A stretch of DNA of 64,000 bases from Bombiscardovia coagulans (GCF_002259585.1 NZ_MWWS01000003.1:103032-167031), one strand, 5' to 3'. Shown: positions 17,243-27,173, counted from the stretch's first letter. The notes: generated by a model from the sequence alone, not told the origin. Numbers and translations are program-made.

Positions 17243-18482
17243 GATGAGCAGTTTTCTTCTTCCGAGCCATCAAAACATAAGCAGCTGAGATGGCAAGAAC
17301 TACCGATATGACAACAACAGCAATTATCGGAGAACCGGTTGAAGCAAGCGTTGACTGACCATGCCCTGACTGTGTTTGCCCTAGTTCAGTAGTTTTAGTT
17401 GGAACATCTGCTAGGTGCTGAGCCGCATCACTCGAACCCTGCTTCCTATCTACGAGTCCAGGAGCAGCGGGCTTGGGGTCGGTTTGTTGCTGTTGTATGA
17501 GTTTTGGTGGAACTGGGTTGGTAGGAACCGGCTGAGGTACAGTTGCTATCTTATTGGGAGCGTATGCCAGAGTATACGTTACAGGAACAGCCCAAAAAGA
17601 TGAGGGTATCGTTCTGCGCGCTGCATCCAGGTGAACGGTAAGATCTGGCCTCAGTCTGATGAGGGTATAGTTACCGCCAATAGCAGCGGGATTGAGTGTC
17701 CACGTATCACTACCACCTACACTAGCTTGAGGCATTTGCGCTGCCACTAGAACAGAATTGTCTTTCTCCATGGTGAACACATAGTCTAATGAACGTATAT
17801 CCTTGCCTGAACCCTTGATGATGGATATATCCACATAATGAACTTGATCAGCATGTACAATCCCATCTATCTCATTACCAGCTATGTCATACCAATGCAC
17901 ACCCAAACCAAACCCTGCCTGGTGTAAGCTTTGAATACTAGCTCTCAGTTCCTGCCTGTCAAAACTAAGCTTGGACAACTGCTCATGGCTGAGTTGTAGG
18001 TTCGGATAGGTGTGCTTATCCAAGGTAAATTCCTGAAGGACAAAAGGACTCGTACCGTCGTTCTGATGAGCAGGTACAGCAGGCTTAAAATCTTGCCCGA
18101 CTATTGTCTTGAGCTCGGTAAGATCATCAGAGCTGAACTGTGTATTCAAATGAAAATCCACGGAAGCGCTGATATTCGGAGCACTTCCCCCCTGCGGATT
18201 ACCTGAAGCTGTTGCATTCTCTACTAGCCAACCATTCGGCACGTTAGTGACTTGGATAGCCTTAGGTTTAGCTACTAACTGGTAGTTCGTTTTCATATAC
18301 GTAAATCCATCAATAGCCTTACCATCTGTAAGAATATTGATACCGGAAAGCTGCTGGTCTACTGGCAATACATGAGCTTGAGCAGACTTAGGTGAAAGAC
18401 CAAGAAAAATCAATGCTACACATGCACAAGTTGCCGCTAATCCTTTTCCATACTTGTGCTTGCTTAGGTATGTAAGACTCAT
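17229..18482 (-). CDS. Secreted surface protein with LASTG sorting signal
   Basis: 417 residues from the ATG at 18482, which has GAGGAG 8 nt upstream. The open frame could start at a TTG at 18497. A signal peptide occupies residues 1-36, with probable cleavage after AQA. A largely beta-type ectodomain follows, then a Pro/Gln-rich stalk (about 315-350). The end is LASTG (about 379-383), a hydrophobic helix and RKKK. LAxTG is the motif favoured by class E sortases. I do not recognise the ectodomain. It lies between the lut operon and trmD on the minus strand. Confidence 0.75.
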   Translation of the reverse strand: MSLTYLSKHKYGKGLAATCACVALIFLGLSPKSAQAHVLPVDQQLSGINILTDGKAIDGFTYMKTNYQLVAKPKAIQVTNVPNGWLVENATASGNPQGGSAPNISASVDFHLNTQFSSDDLTELKTIVGQDFKPAVPAHQNDGTSPFVLQEFTLDKHTYPNLQLSHEQLSKLSFDRQELRASIQSLHQAGFGLGVHWYDIAGNEIDGIVHADQVHYVDISIIKGSGKDIRSLDYVFTMEKDNSVLVAAQMPQASVGGSDTWTLNPAAIGGNYTLIRLRPDLTVHLDAARRTIPSSFWAVPVTYTLAYAPNKIATVPQPVPTNPVPPKLIQQQQTDPKPAAPGLVDRKQGSSDAAQHLADVPTKTTELGQTQSGHGQSTLASTGSPIIAVVVISVVLAISAAYVLMARKKKTAHLPLQ

Positions 18483-18682
18483 ACATCCACTCCTCAATGT
18501 GAATCCACTACTGCCTCAAACCTACATCCTCGTAACTGCTAATACTTACTATCTAGCCTAGTAGCCACATAGGCTTTTATCAAACCAGGAAGTCAATCCT
18601 ATGAGCGCTGGAACGGCTATATATGGCATGATAGGACAAGCGAGCGCTCTGCCTGACTGGGCTACTAGATACAGTTGACTGC

Positions 18683-19546
18683 ATGAAGATTGACATAGTA
18701 TCTGTGTTTCCTGAATTCTTCGAGGTTGCTCAACTGAGCCTCCTAGGTAAGGCTCAAGATAAGGGGATACTTCAAGTACAAGCGCATAATCTACGCGACT
18801 GGACTCACGATGTACATCACTCAGTTGATGACACACCGGTCGGAGGTGGGGCCGGAATGGTAATGAAAGCTGAGGTATGGGCTGAGTGCTTGGACGATCT
18901 CCTTGGACTATCTACGTCTGCACCTACCCAAGCCCAAGGGACTTCGCCTGCGGACGCAACAGGATTCACAGACAGGCAGCCCGTACTCATTTTCCCTAAC
19001 CCTTCAGCACCCCTCTTTACTCAGTCTGCCGCCAGTGAGCTCAGCCAGGCCGAACACCTCATTTTTGGCTGCGGCCGCTATGAAGGCTATGATGCCCGCA
19101 TTCCTACGTACTATCGAAGGCAAGGTATTCAAACTCGCGAGTACTCCATTGGTGATTACATACTGAACGGCGGTGAAGCAGCCGTGGCCGTTATGGTAGA
19201 AGCCATCACCCGCTTAATCCCAGGTTTTATGGGCAATCCCAATTCCATCATAGAAGAATCCTATACGGGAGACGAATCTCTCTTGGAATATCGCCAATAT
19301 ACTCGCCCCAGTTCTTGGCGCGGCATAGAAGTACCATCCATCCTAACCTCTGGAGACCACGGTAAAGTCGATCGTTTCCGGCGCGATGAATCCCTAGAAC
19401 TCACCTCAAGAATCCGCCCCGATCTCATTGAGCACCTTGACTGTAACCGTCTCGATATTAAGGATAAAAACAAACTCCGTGACTTAGGTTGGAATGTCGA
19501 TGGATCTCATCCCCGGCATGGCACGCAAGGGCGTTCCCACTTATAG
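18683..19546 (+). CDS. trmD: tRNA (guanine-37 N1)-methyltransferase
   Basis: 287 residues. Starts MKIDIVSVFPEFF. The SPOUT knot is evident in LIFGCGRYEGYDARI, EYSIGDYILNGGEAA and the conserved GGAGMVMK segment. It uses SAM to methylate G37 next to the anticodon and so prevents frameshifting. No good Shine-Dalgarno sequence precedes the ATG. Normally it sits directly after rimM. Here lutABC and a surface-protein gene, both on the opposite strand, intervene, so it needs its own promoter. Confidence 0.97.
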   Translation: MKIDIVSVFPEFFEVAQLSLLGKAQDKGILQVQAHNLRDWTHDVHHSVDDTPVGGGAGMVMKAEVWAECLDDLLGLSTSAPTQAQGTSPADATGFTDRQPVLIFPNPSAPLFTQSAASELSQAEHLIFGCGRYEGYDARIPTYYRRQGIQTREYSIGDYILNGGEAAVAVMVEAITRLIPGFMGNPNSIIEESYTGDESLLEYRQYTRPSSWRGIEVPSILTSGDHGKVDRFRRDESLELTSRIRPDLIEHLDCNRLDIKDKNKLRDLGWNVDGSHPRHGTQGRSHL

Positions 19547-19622
19547 GTTTCCACCCATAAGCTATTTCTTGCCCAGTAGCAACGTTTGTAAGGAAGTCAT
19601 GCCAATAGAACCAGGTAAACAG

Positions 19623-20237
19623 TCACTCACATTCGATGTAGTAGATGACTGTTTCCCCATAGGTCTTTGCCTGGCTGACACCCCATCCTTGAGGTGACTG
19701 AGGTGGTTGGGAGCGTGTAGAACGTTCAAGTATGACGATTGATTCCGTGGTTACCAGACCTGAACTGATCAATTTTTCGAGAATAGTATCACACTCTTGT
19801 GAGTCCACATCGTATGGCGGATCCATAAAGATCACGTCAAAGGTTTGAGCACTTGCATGAGCTGTCCCTTCTGGTGAAACAGCTCGTGGCTCCTTCATAG
19901 ATTCCAGGTAACGATCGACAGGAAGGGATACCACCTGGGCGTAGTCAGTAGCAGTCCAGGAGGGTGCAGCTTTAAGCTCCTTCAAGGTGCGAGAGAGGAG
20001 GGCAGCTGCCTTGCGGGAAGATTCTACTGATACCAAGCTAGTAGCGCCTCGTGAAAGCGCTTCAAAGCCAAGCGCCCCTGTCCCAGCGAATAAGTCAAGA
20101 ACCCTGGCATTCTCTAACACAGACCAAGCATCCAAATGCGAAAAAATAGCTTCTTTGGTTCGATCGGTGGTAGGCCTTGTTCCCTGTAGCGCTGATGGTA
20201 TAAGCAAACCTTTGAATCTGCCGGCGATAACACGCAT
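19623..20237 (-). CDS. rsmD: 16S rRNA (guanine-966 N2)-methyltransferase
   Basis: 204 residues from the ATG at 20237, giving the canonical start MRVIAGRFKG. Longer forms from 20300 are possible but non-homologous-looking. Class I SAM methyltransferase with motif I VLDLFAGTGALGFEALSRGA and catalytic motif IFMDPPYD. It modifies G966 of 16S rRNA. It lies 114 bp downstream of recG on the same strand, the usual recG-rsmD order. Confidence 0.94.
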   Translation of the reverse strand: MRVIAGRFKGLLIPSALQGTRPTTDRTKEAIFSHLDAWSVLENARVLDLFAGTGALGFEALSRGATSLVSVESSRKAAALLSRTLKELKAAPSWTATDYAQVVSLPVDRYLESMKEPRAVSPEGTAHASAQTFDVIFMDPPYDVDSQECDTILEKLISSGLVTTESIVILERSTRSQPPQSPQGWGVSQAKTYGETVIYYIECE

Positions 20238-20351
20238 ATTGGGCCTGCCTTGATAAGAGCGTATATGAACTTGCCCTATTGTAAACTTGCGTCCAGCCAA
20301 CCTGTAGATGGTGTTTTATACCGCCCAGCTGTTTGACCGCTTATGAAAATC

Positions 20352-22838
20352 TCAGGTTGACGTAAGGAAAGTTTCGTTACCCCGAACGAAGTCAAGAACT
20401 GCACCAGCAAGCTGGACCTCATCCCCTAACTCCGGATCAGAAGTCAACAGGGTCTGGGCATCCTGCCGAGCGTCAGTGATCAGTTTAGCGTCCGTCACTA
20501 CTCGCAGAAGTTTGAGGGAAGAACGACCTCCAGACTGTGCATCACCAAGTACATCACCGGCCCCACGTAATTCGATATCAGCCTGAGCAATTTCAGCACC
20601 GTCCGTAGACTTGCGAATAACTTCTAACCGGCTGGCTGCTAATGAATCAGGATCTGCCCGAGAAACCATAAATGCCCAACTATGCGTACCACCACGACCC
20701 ACTCGCCCCCGCAACTGATGAAGCTGGGACAGCCCGAAACGATCAGCATCAAAAACTACAACAACTGAGGCCTGCGGCACATCCACACCAACTTCAATCA
20801 CCGTAGTAGCTACCAGCACCGGAGTTTTTCCTGATGAGAAGTCGGCCATGACCTGTGTTTTCGTCTCATCATCATCCTGACCAGTAAGCGTAGCTATCGC
20901 AATATCTTGGAACTGGGGCAAACTAGACAGGCGGCGGCTCATTTCCTTCACAGAGTGCAAAGGCACTTGCGATTGACTGTCTTTATCCTCAACATATTGG
21001 GGCGCATACGGGTCCATGGCAATGAAATCATCGGCAGGGACTTGCAAAGCGTTACTGGCAGCCTTTGTAGCTAGCCGCTGAGTATTGCTACTGGCCTGCC
21101 CAGCATCATCTTCCCCGTCACTAATTCTGGGGCAGACGATATATGCTCGTTCACCCGCCTGCACCCGCTGGTGGATAAGCCAGAACATGTTGCCCATAGT
21201 AGTCGAATCTACTTCTGGAACAATGAATGTCTGTATCGGCTTACGCCCGCCTGGCAATTCAGTCAACTCTGAAATATCTAAATCACCAAACCACGTCATT
21301 GCTGCCGTTCGTGGGATTGGAGTAGCAGTCATCACTAACAGGTGAGGCGACTTTTCTGACTTGCGTCGTAACGTTTCTCTCTGCTCAACACCAAAACGAT
21401 GCTGTTCATCAATAACCACCAACGCTAAGTGGGGAGCTTGGAAGGTCTTAGAAAATGCGGCATGAGTTGCAACAACTATACAAGGTTGTCCTGAGGCTAT
21501 AAGAGAAAGCACCCGACGACGCTCCGCCAACCTCATTCCACCGGTAAGTAACACTAAAGGTACGGGAGATGGCTTGTCGGTTGAGGTCTGCAAACGTAAA
21601 CCTTGTATCATGCGACCAATTGACTCGACATGTTGCTCAGCGAGCACCTGAGTGGGCGCCACTAATACCGCCTGATATCCTGCGTCGACAGCCTGGAGCA
21701 TAGCAGCCAGAGCCACTACAGTTTTACCAGAACCAACTTCGCCCTGTAACAGCCGCTGCATAGGATACTGCCGAGCCATATCTTGGTATATCTGTTGGAT
21801 GACTACCTGTTGCCCTTGCGTAAGCTGAAAAGGCAAGGAGTCAATAAAGCGTGCGGACAAACTACTGGCTTTTGGTTCTGGACAGGTGTATGTTGTAACA
21901 TCTCTTGCTTGGTACTTGCTCCGCAAAAGTGCTGTCTGAGCAACAAGCGCTTCTTCAAAGCGCAGAGTATTCACCGCAGCACGAAAATCCTCAACTCGGT
22001 TGGGAGTATGCATGTCCAACAAAGCCTGAGACCGATGAAGTAGCCCCCTGCTAACCCGCAGCTTTTCAGGCACAATATCTGGAACAGCTGCCGCAAAAGC
22101 TTCACTGTCAATAACCTGGCTTGGCTCTTGGTCTGCATCTGTGCTTTCCCCAATCGTTTGCGTTGACGCTTCGAGATTGTGCCCCTCCACAGCCAGCGCA
22201 AGCATGCGCATGATAGAGACGATGGTGTCGTGGATATGATCCGAAGAAATACGAGAGTTGGCATGGTAGACAGGTCGCGGGCGAGAAACTTTAGATAAAG
22301 CCTGTGCCACGCTCTCTGCATCTGGACGGATAGATGTCGACAGAACAGTATGCTGTTGATCATCGCTCACCTGAGGTGCTACCACCAGTACCTCAGGGTG
22401 AGTGAACTGTAGTTGATCGTTAAACGTGCTTGGCTCTCCGCCAATCACAACGGTTGTTCCAACCTGCAACCGCAGGTTCATCCAGTCTATATAGGATTTA
22501 CGATGCGAAAAGAAAACAAGCTTAGCTGATCGAGCTACCATACCGCCCGTAGTATCAAAGTCACTATCTTCTACAGATACCTCCAGCCGAAATCCTCGGC
22601 GTACGCCCATTGAAACAACTCGCATCTGCTCTACACGAGCAACACAAGCAACTGGAGAACCTAGCGTAATTTGGGATATTGTGCGGACCGGAAGCGGATC
22701 AGTAACCCTGAAAGGATAATACGTCAGGGCATCAGCAATAGTGATAATGCCTAGTGATTTTAAGGCACTAACCCGGCGCTTATTCGTCATCAGAGATGAC
22801 ACTGTACTCTGTAAAGACAGTCCTTCTCCAGTTGACAT
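20352..22838 (-). CDS. recG: ATP-dependent DNA helicase RecG
   Basis: 828 residues, ATG behind GAGGAGG. The N-terminal wedge/OB domain (about 1-200) binds fork DNA. The helicase core has Walker A GEVGSGKT (about 365), Walker B VVIDEQHRFG (DEQH), TATPIPRT and the C-terminal QLRGRVGRGG. It reverses stalled replication forks and processes branched DNA. An insertion of about 35 residues with Asp/Gln-rich low complexity (22100-22200 region) interrupts the N-terminal part. An intrinsic terminator lies between rpmB and this gene, so expression may depend on read-through or a local promoter. Confidence 0.97.
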   Translation of the reverse strand: MSTGEGLSLQSTVSSLMTNKRRVSALKSLGIITIADALTYYPFRVTDPLPVRTISQITLGSPVACVARVEQMRVVSMGVRRGFRLEVSVEDSDFDTTGGMVARSAKLVFFSHRKSYIDWMNLRLQVGTTVVIGGEPSTFNDQLQFTHPEVLVVAPQVSDDQQHTVLSTSIRPDAESVAQALSKVSRPRPVYHANSRISSDHIHDTIVSIMRMLALAVEGHNLEASTQTIGESTDADQEPSQVIDSEAFAAAVPDIVPEKLRVSRGLLHRSQALLDMHTPNRVEDFRAAVNTLRFEEALVAQTALLRSKYQARDVTTYTCPEPKASSLSARFIDSLPFQLTQGQQVVIQQIYQDMARQYPMQRLLQGEVGSGKTVVALAAMLQAVDAGYQAVLVAPTQVLAEQHVESIGRMIQGLRLQTSTDKPSPVPLVLLTGGMRLAERRRVLSLIASGQPCIVVATHAAFSKTFQAPHLALVVIDEQHRFGVEQRETLRRKSEKSPHLLVMTATPIPRTAAMTWFGDLDISELTELPGGRKPIQTFIVPEVDSTTMGNMFWLIHQRVQAGERAYIVCPRISDGEDDAGQASSNTQRLATKAASNALQVPADDFIAMDPYAPQYVEDKDSQSQVPLHSVKEMSRRLSSLPQFQDIAIATLTGQDDDETKTQVMADFSSGKTPVLVATTVIEVGVDVPQASVVVVFDADRFGLSQLHQLRGRVGRGGTHSWAFMVSRADPDSLAASRLEVIRKSTDGAEIAQADIELRGAGDVLGDAQSGGRSSLKLLRVVTDAKLITDARQDAQTLLTSDPELGDEVQLAGAVLDFVRGNETFLTST

Positions 22839-22903
22839 ACACGTCCTCCTCTTGCTTCCGACTATATCGGAAGGCTAGGAAGCTTTGAGACAGAAAGATA
22901 CAC

Positions 22904-22936
22904 AAAGGCCTCTAGAGCACTGCCCTAGAGGCCTTT
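22904..22936 (-). terminator. Intrinsic terminator after rpmB
   Basis: A perfect 12-bp stem (22904-22915 with 22925-22936) and a 9-nt loop. On the minus strand the stem runs into TTT then a T-rich stretch. It stands 20 bp beyond the rpmB stop and 66 bp before the recG start. Confidence 0.8.
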
Positions 22937-22955
22937 ACCATATATCGCCCGTATT

Positions 22956-23150
22956 TCAGGCTGCTACGCGCTGCACCTTGCCAGCCTTCAGGCACTTGAC
23001 ACAGACGCGAACATGTACATTCTCGCCGTCAATAGTGGTGTGCACCGACTGCAGGTTGGGGCGGAAGACGCGCTTATTGCGGATATGTGAATGAGAAACA
23101 CTGTAACCAGAGCGCGGGCCTTTGCCGCACACTGCGCAACGAGCTGCCAT
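22956..23150 (-). CDS. rpmB: 50S ribosomal protein L28
   Basis: 64 residues from the ATG at 23150, with AAGGGAG 6 nt upstream. A longer in-frame form from 23225 adds unrelated sequence. It starts [20 protein letters not shown] and ends [16 protein letters not shown], with CxxC pairs at both ends, so it is the zinc-binding L28 type. It has its own promoter (23237-23265) and terminator and is therefore probably a monocistronic unit in front of recG. Confidence 0.98.
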   Translation of the reverse strand: MAARCAVCGKGPRSGYSVSHSHIRNKRVFRPNLQSVHTTIDGENVHVRVCVKCLKAGKVQRVAA

Positions 23151-23236
23151 GATGACTCCCTTTGACGTCGTTCTTCCAAGTCCTACCGTGTGTTCTCTTA
23201 AGAGCTCTATGCGCTGCACGAACACACAACTTGTCT

Positions 23237-23265
23237 AAGATACCACAATTCCTAGCACTTGACAA
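23237..23265 (-). promoter_or_regulatory. Sigma-70-type promoter of rpmB
   Basis: On the minus strand, TTGTCA (23260-23265), a 17-bp spacer and TATCTT (23237-23242), about 87 bp upstream of the rpmB start. The spacing is ideal and the -35 matches five of six consensus bases. Confidence 0.6.
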
Positions 23266-23383
23266 GCTCAGTATGTATTACCGCTTATTAGAGTACACGC
23301 ATCCACGGTCAGATCACTCCATACCAATCGATCAAACTGGAGTATTGCCAACTTGCCCCCGTCACCAGTGCAGTTACAGAAAC

Positions 23384-23416
23384 GCCCGAAGCAGTCATTC
23401 ATGACTGACTCCGGGC
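23384..23416 (-). terminator. Intrinsic terminator after the ABC exporter operon
   Basis: A stem of about 15 bp with one bulge and a 2-nt apical gap. The inner part is a perfect CAGTCAT/ATGACTG. It is followed on the minus strand by GTTTCTG. It lies 34 bp beyond the stop of the last exporter gene. Confidence 0.7.
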
Positions 23417-23449
23417 ATACAGAACTGCTCAACCTTGGACTACCAGAAC

Positions 23450-25342
23450 TTACGCAAGGAGTTCAGCTGAAGCAAACTGACTGTTGTAAAGGTCTGCATA
23501 GAAACCATCTTGCTTGAGCAATTCCTCATGCGTACCGCGTTCAATAATACGACCGTGGTTCATGACTAAAATCATATCCGCATCACGAATAGTCGACAGT
23601 CTATGCGCAATTACAAAAGACGTGCGGCCTCGACTCAAAGCATCCATGGCTTTTTGGATAAGTTCCTCAGTACGGGTGTCCACTGAGGAAGTAGCTTCAT
23701 CCAAAATCAGAATCGGTGCATTTTGTACCATGGCGCGAGCAATCGTCAGCAGCTGCTTCTGCCCTTGAGAAAGTGAGGAGTCGTCAGATAGCACCGTATC
23801 ATAACCTTGCGGGAGAGTACGGATAAAGTGATCCAGTCCCACTGCCTTGCAAGCTTCTACTACTTGCTCATCACTGACACCTTGCTTATCATAAATAATA
23901 TTTTCTTTGACGGTACCACAGAAAACCCAAGTATCTTGCAAAACCATAGAGAACTGATCATGGACATTCCAACGAGGTAGGTCCCGGGTAGAAATTCCAT
24001 CAATGCGAATGTCTCCAGAATCTGCCTCATAGAACCGCATCAGCAAACTAACCATGGTCGACTTTCCAGCTCCTGTAGGACCAACAAGAGCTATCTTTTG
24101 CCCCGGTTGAGCCTCGGCTGTGAAATCATGGATGACAGGATGCTTACCGTCGTAGGAGAAGTTCACATGATTGAACTCTACGTGACCCTGTACTGGAGCA
24201 GCATGAGCACCTGCGGCAGCACCTAAGAGCGCAGGTTTGCTGGATTCATCTTCCATTTCGGGTTCATCGAGGAAGTCAAACACACGTTCCGAAGCGGCAG
24301 CTGTACGCTGGAGGTTCTGGAAGGCTTGAGCAAACTGACTCAAAGGCTGAGTAAATAGCCTAATGTACATCATAAAGGCCACAATCACACCGAATGATAT
24401 GCTGCCATTGAGAACTAAAGCGGCACCGACTACGCACACGGCAACATAGCCAAAGTTACCAACAAAATTCATTAACGGCATCATGAGTGAAGACAGGAAT
24501 TGGGATTTCCATCCAGAATCGTACAGATCATCGTTATAGCGTTCAAACTCTGCAATAGAGTCCTCTTCACCCGAGTATGCTTTAACGATGATATGACCGG
24601 TATACATTTCTTCTACATGCCCATTAACATCACCAAGGGCAACCTGCTGGCGTACGAAATACTTCTGTGAAATAGCCATGATTACCATCATCAATATACC
24701 CCCGATGACAGCTGCTCCTATGGCCACAAGCGTCAAAATCACGTTATTGGCAAACATCATAATCAGGGAACCCACAAAGGTAGTGATAGAAATAACAAGC
24801 GAACCTAAGCTCTGGCCTAAGGTCTGTCCTATGGCGTCTACATCGTTCGTAATGCGAGAAAGAACATCCCCATACGAGACCTTATCAAAATACTTAAGAG
24901 GCAGCTTATTGATTTTATGAGAAATTGCCTCACGCAGACCTTGTGAGATACGTTGTGTAGTAGTAGCCATAATCCACGACTGCACATACGTCAGGAGAGC
25001 ATATCCCAGGTAGAGGCCAACAAGAATAAAGCAAAGGTGCTCTACGTATTGCAAATCAATAGAGCCCGCTATAGGGCGCCCGTGAACTACCGCCGGTAAT
25101 CCATGAGCGATAGCATTGGTCACATCTTTCAGTTTGTCAGGGCCGATAATCTGGCAAGCAGCCCCAACTCCACCAAAAATGAAAGCTACAATTACTGCCG
25201 GCAGATAGCGACGAGAGAACTGGGCCAACTGTTTCATAGCTCCACCAAAGCTCTCTGGACGCTCTACCACTCCTCGAGAAGGTCCGTGTCCCCGTCCAGC
25301 TGGACTGGCAACTGACCCAGAATGTGGTGAACTCATAGTCAT
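23450..25342 (-). CDS. Multidrug-type ABC exporter half-transporter (second subunit)
   Basis: 630 residues with AAGGAG upstream; an ATG two codons later is also possible. A polar 45-residue N-terminus precedes a six-helix ABC transmembrane domain (about 45-350). The ATPase follows with Walker A GPTGAGKST, signature LSQGQ, and Walker B ILILDEATSSVDTRTE. The catalytic Glu is present, so this is the consensus-site partner. Heterodimeric exporters of the LmrCD/BmrCD kind carry such pairs. It lies 61 bp downstream of its partner and ends at a terminator. Confidence 0.9.
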   Translation of the reverse strand: MTMSSPHSGSVASPAGRGHGPSRGVVERPESFGGAMKQLAQFSRRYLPAVIVAFIFGGVGAACQIIGPDKLKDVTNAIAHGLPAVVHGRPIAGSIDLQYVEHLCFILVGLYLGYALLTYVQSWIMATTTQRISQGLREAISHKINKLPLKYFDKVSYGDVLSRITNDVDAIGQTLGQSLGSLVISITTFVGSLIMMFANNVILTLVAIGAAVIGGILMMVIMAISQKYFVRQQVALGDVNGHVEEMYTGHIIVKAYSGEEDSIAEFERYNDDLYDSGWKSQFLSSLMMPLMNFVGNFGYVAVCVVGAALVLNGSISFGVIVAFMMYIRLFTQPLSQFAQAFQNLQRTAAASERVFDFLDEPEMEDESSKPALLGAAAGAHAAPVQGHVEFNHVNFSYDGKHPVIHDFTAEAQPGQKIALVGPTGAGKSTMVSLLMRFYEADSGDIRIDGISTRDLPRWNVHDQFSMVLQDTWVFCGTVKENIIYDKQGVSDEQVVEACKAVGLDHFIRTLPQGYDTVLSDDSSLSQGQKQLLTIARAMVQNAPILILDEATSSVDTRTEELIQKAMDALSRGRTSFVIAHRLSTIRDADMILVMNHGRIIERGTHEELLKQDGFYADLYNSQFASAELLA

Positions 25343-25403
25343 TAACTCCTTGAAAAAGTACTACGTCTACACGCCAGGGCACGCCTGGCTCCAATTTAGG
25401 GTC

Positions 25404-27173
25404 TTACGCTGCCAGTTCTTTTTCAGTCAGCTGGCTCCTGGCAATTTGCTGATACACTTCACAAGATTTCAGCAATTGTTTATGAGTGCCCTTACCGACA
25501 ACCTTGCCTTGGTCTAAGACCACGATTTCGTCAGCGTCCATGATGGTGCCAATCCTTTGAGCAACAATCATGGTAGTGGTACCCTTCATTTGCGTTTTGA
25601 GAGCATCACGCACTGCACGGTCAGTTTTGAAGTCAAGTGCTGAGAAAGAATCGTCGAAAATTAAAATTTCAGGCTTACGCCACAGGGCTCTTGCAATTGA
25701 AAGTCGCTGCTTCTGCCCTCCGGAGACATTTGAACCACCCTGCGCAATTGCTGCACGGTATGTTCCAGGCATGTCGGCCACAAACTCTTGCGCTTGGGCA
25801 ACCTGCACAGCTTCTTTTACCCCATCCAATTTTTCTTGCTCATCAACATTTTTGGCCTTATCACCATATGCCACATTGGATTCGACCGTACCCCGGAACA
25901 TCAAAGATTGTTGGGGAACATAGCCAATCTTGTCCCGCAAATCTTTGACTTTATAGTCGCGCACATCAACGCCATCAACCATAACCTGACCAGAAGATAC
26001 ATCAGCGAAACGGGGAACGAGGTTAATGAGAGTTGATTTACCTGAACCAGTAGAACCTATAAAAGCTATAGTCTGACCTTTCTTGACTTCAAAGTCTACG
26101 TGCTCCAAGATTGGAGCAGATGCACCATGGTAGGTAAAAGATACATCACGGAAGACCACACTGCCATCTTGGTCAGGCTTACCTGAAGATTCACTACCAT
26201 CCACAATAGTAAGCTTGGTGTCAAGTACTTCCATAATGCGTTGCGCAGAAACATCAGCACGAGGCCACAGCACAAATACCATACTCATCAGAAGGAAGCT
26301 CATAATTACCTGAACTGCGTATGAAGAGAAAACCACCATATTGCCGAAAAGGGTTATTTTATCCATTAAGTTGGCAGCATTGATAAGGTAGGCACCGATC
26401 CAATAAACAGCTAACATAAGTCCGTTCATAATAGTGTTCATCAACGGCATCATCAGGCTCATAGCTCGAGTCGTAGAAAGCTGTGTATTCGTTAACTCAC
26501 TATTAGCTTTGGTGAACTTGTCCTCTTGATAGTGTTCAGCATTGTAGGCGCGCACAACCTTCAAACCGGTCAAGTTCTCGCGGGCTACTTGGTTAATATT
26601 GTCAGTTAAGCGCTGCATCCGTTTAAACTTGGGCATCACAAAAAGCATGAGCAAAAATACAGAAACCAAAAGAATAGCCACAGCAATTCCCGTAGTTACT
26701 GTCCATTCAAATCCCTTGCCTGCGATTTTACAAACTGCCCAGACTGCCATAATAGGAGCCTTGATGAGCATCATCAGGCCCATGGTAATGAACATTTGTA
26801 CCTGAGTTACATCGTTTGTTGAGCGGGTTATCAAGGAAGCTGTAGAAAAGTGGCTGAGTTCTTCACGAGAAAAAGACTCCACCTTAGCAAACTCTAACGA
26901 GCGAAGAGTCTGGGAAAAGGAAGATGCTACACGTGTTGCAAAGTATGAAGTAATAATCGCACAAACCAGAGAAAGGAAGGATACCATGAGCATTTTGCCT
27001 CCGGCCTTCCAAACCTCGCTCATTTGACTACCAGGCGTCTCCACCAATTCGGTTATGTCTGACATGTAGTCAGGCAGCTTAAGGTCTAGCCAAACTTGGC
27101 CAACGATAAAGGCAATCACCACAAACAGCTGACCGACCTCACCCTTGGAAAGATATCGACAAATTCGTATCAT
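25404..27173 (-). CDS. Multidrug-type ABC exporter half-transporter (first subunit)
   Basis: 589 residues, ATG behind AAGGA. Six-helix transmembrane domain (to about 310), then an ATPase with Walker A GSTGSGKST and signature VSGGQ. Walker B is ILIFDDSFSALDFKTD. The residue after Walker B is Asp instead of the catalytic Glu (FDD, not LDE), as in the degenerate site of heterodimeric exporters such as LmrC or TM287. It pairs with the downstream subunit and follows a marR gene on the same strand. The substrate is unknown. Drugs or peptides are possible. Confidence 0.9.
   Translation of the reverse strand: MIRICRYLSKGEVGQLFVVIAFIVGQVWLDLKLPDYMSDITELVETPGSQMSEVWKAGGKMLMVSFLSLVCAIITSYFATRVASSFSQTLRSLEFAKVESFSREELSHFSTASLITRSTNDVTQVQMFITMGLMMLIKAPIMAVWAVCKIAGKGFEWTVTTGIAVAILLVSVFLLMLFVMPKFKRMQRLTDNINQVARENLTGLKVVRAYNAEHYQEDKFTKANSELTNTQLSTTRAMSLMMPLMNTIMNGLMLAVYWIGAYLINAANLMDKITLFGNMVVFSSYAVQVIMSFLLMSMVFVLWPRADVSAQRIMEVLDTKLTIVDGSESSGKPDQDGSVVFRDVSFTYHGASAPILEHVDFEVKKGQTIAFIGSTGSGKSTLINLVPRFADVSSGQVMVDGVDVRDYKVKDLRDKIGYVPQQSLMFRGTVESNVAYGDKAKNVDEQEKLDGVKEAVQVAQAQEFVADMPGTYRAAIAQGGSNVSGGQKQRLSIARALWRKPEILIFDDSFSALDFKTDRAVRDALKTQMKGTTTMIVAQRIGTIMDADEIVVLDQGKVVGKGTHKQLLKSCEVYQQIARSQLTEKELAA

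Noticed and set aside
22904..22936. Attenuator controlling recG
   Set aside because: No alternative fold or leader peptide was seen; a plain terminator for rpmB explains it.
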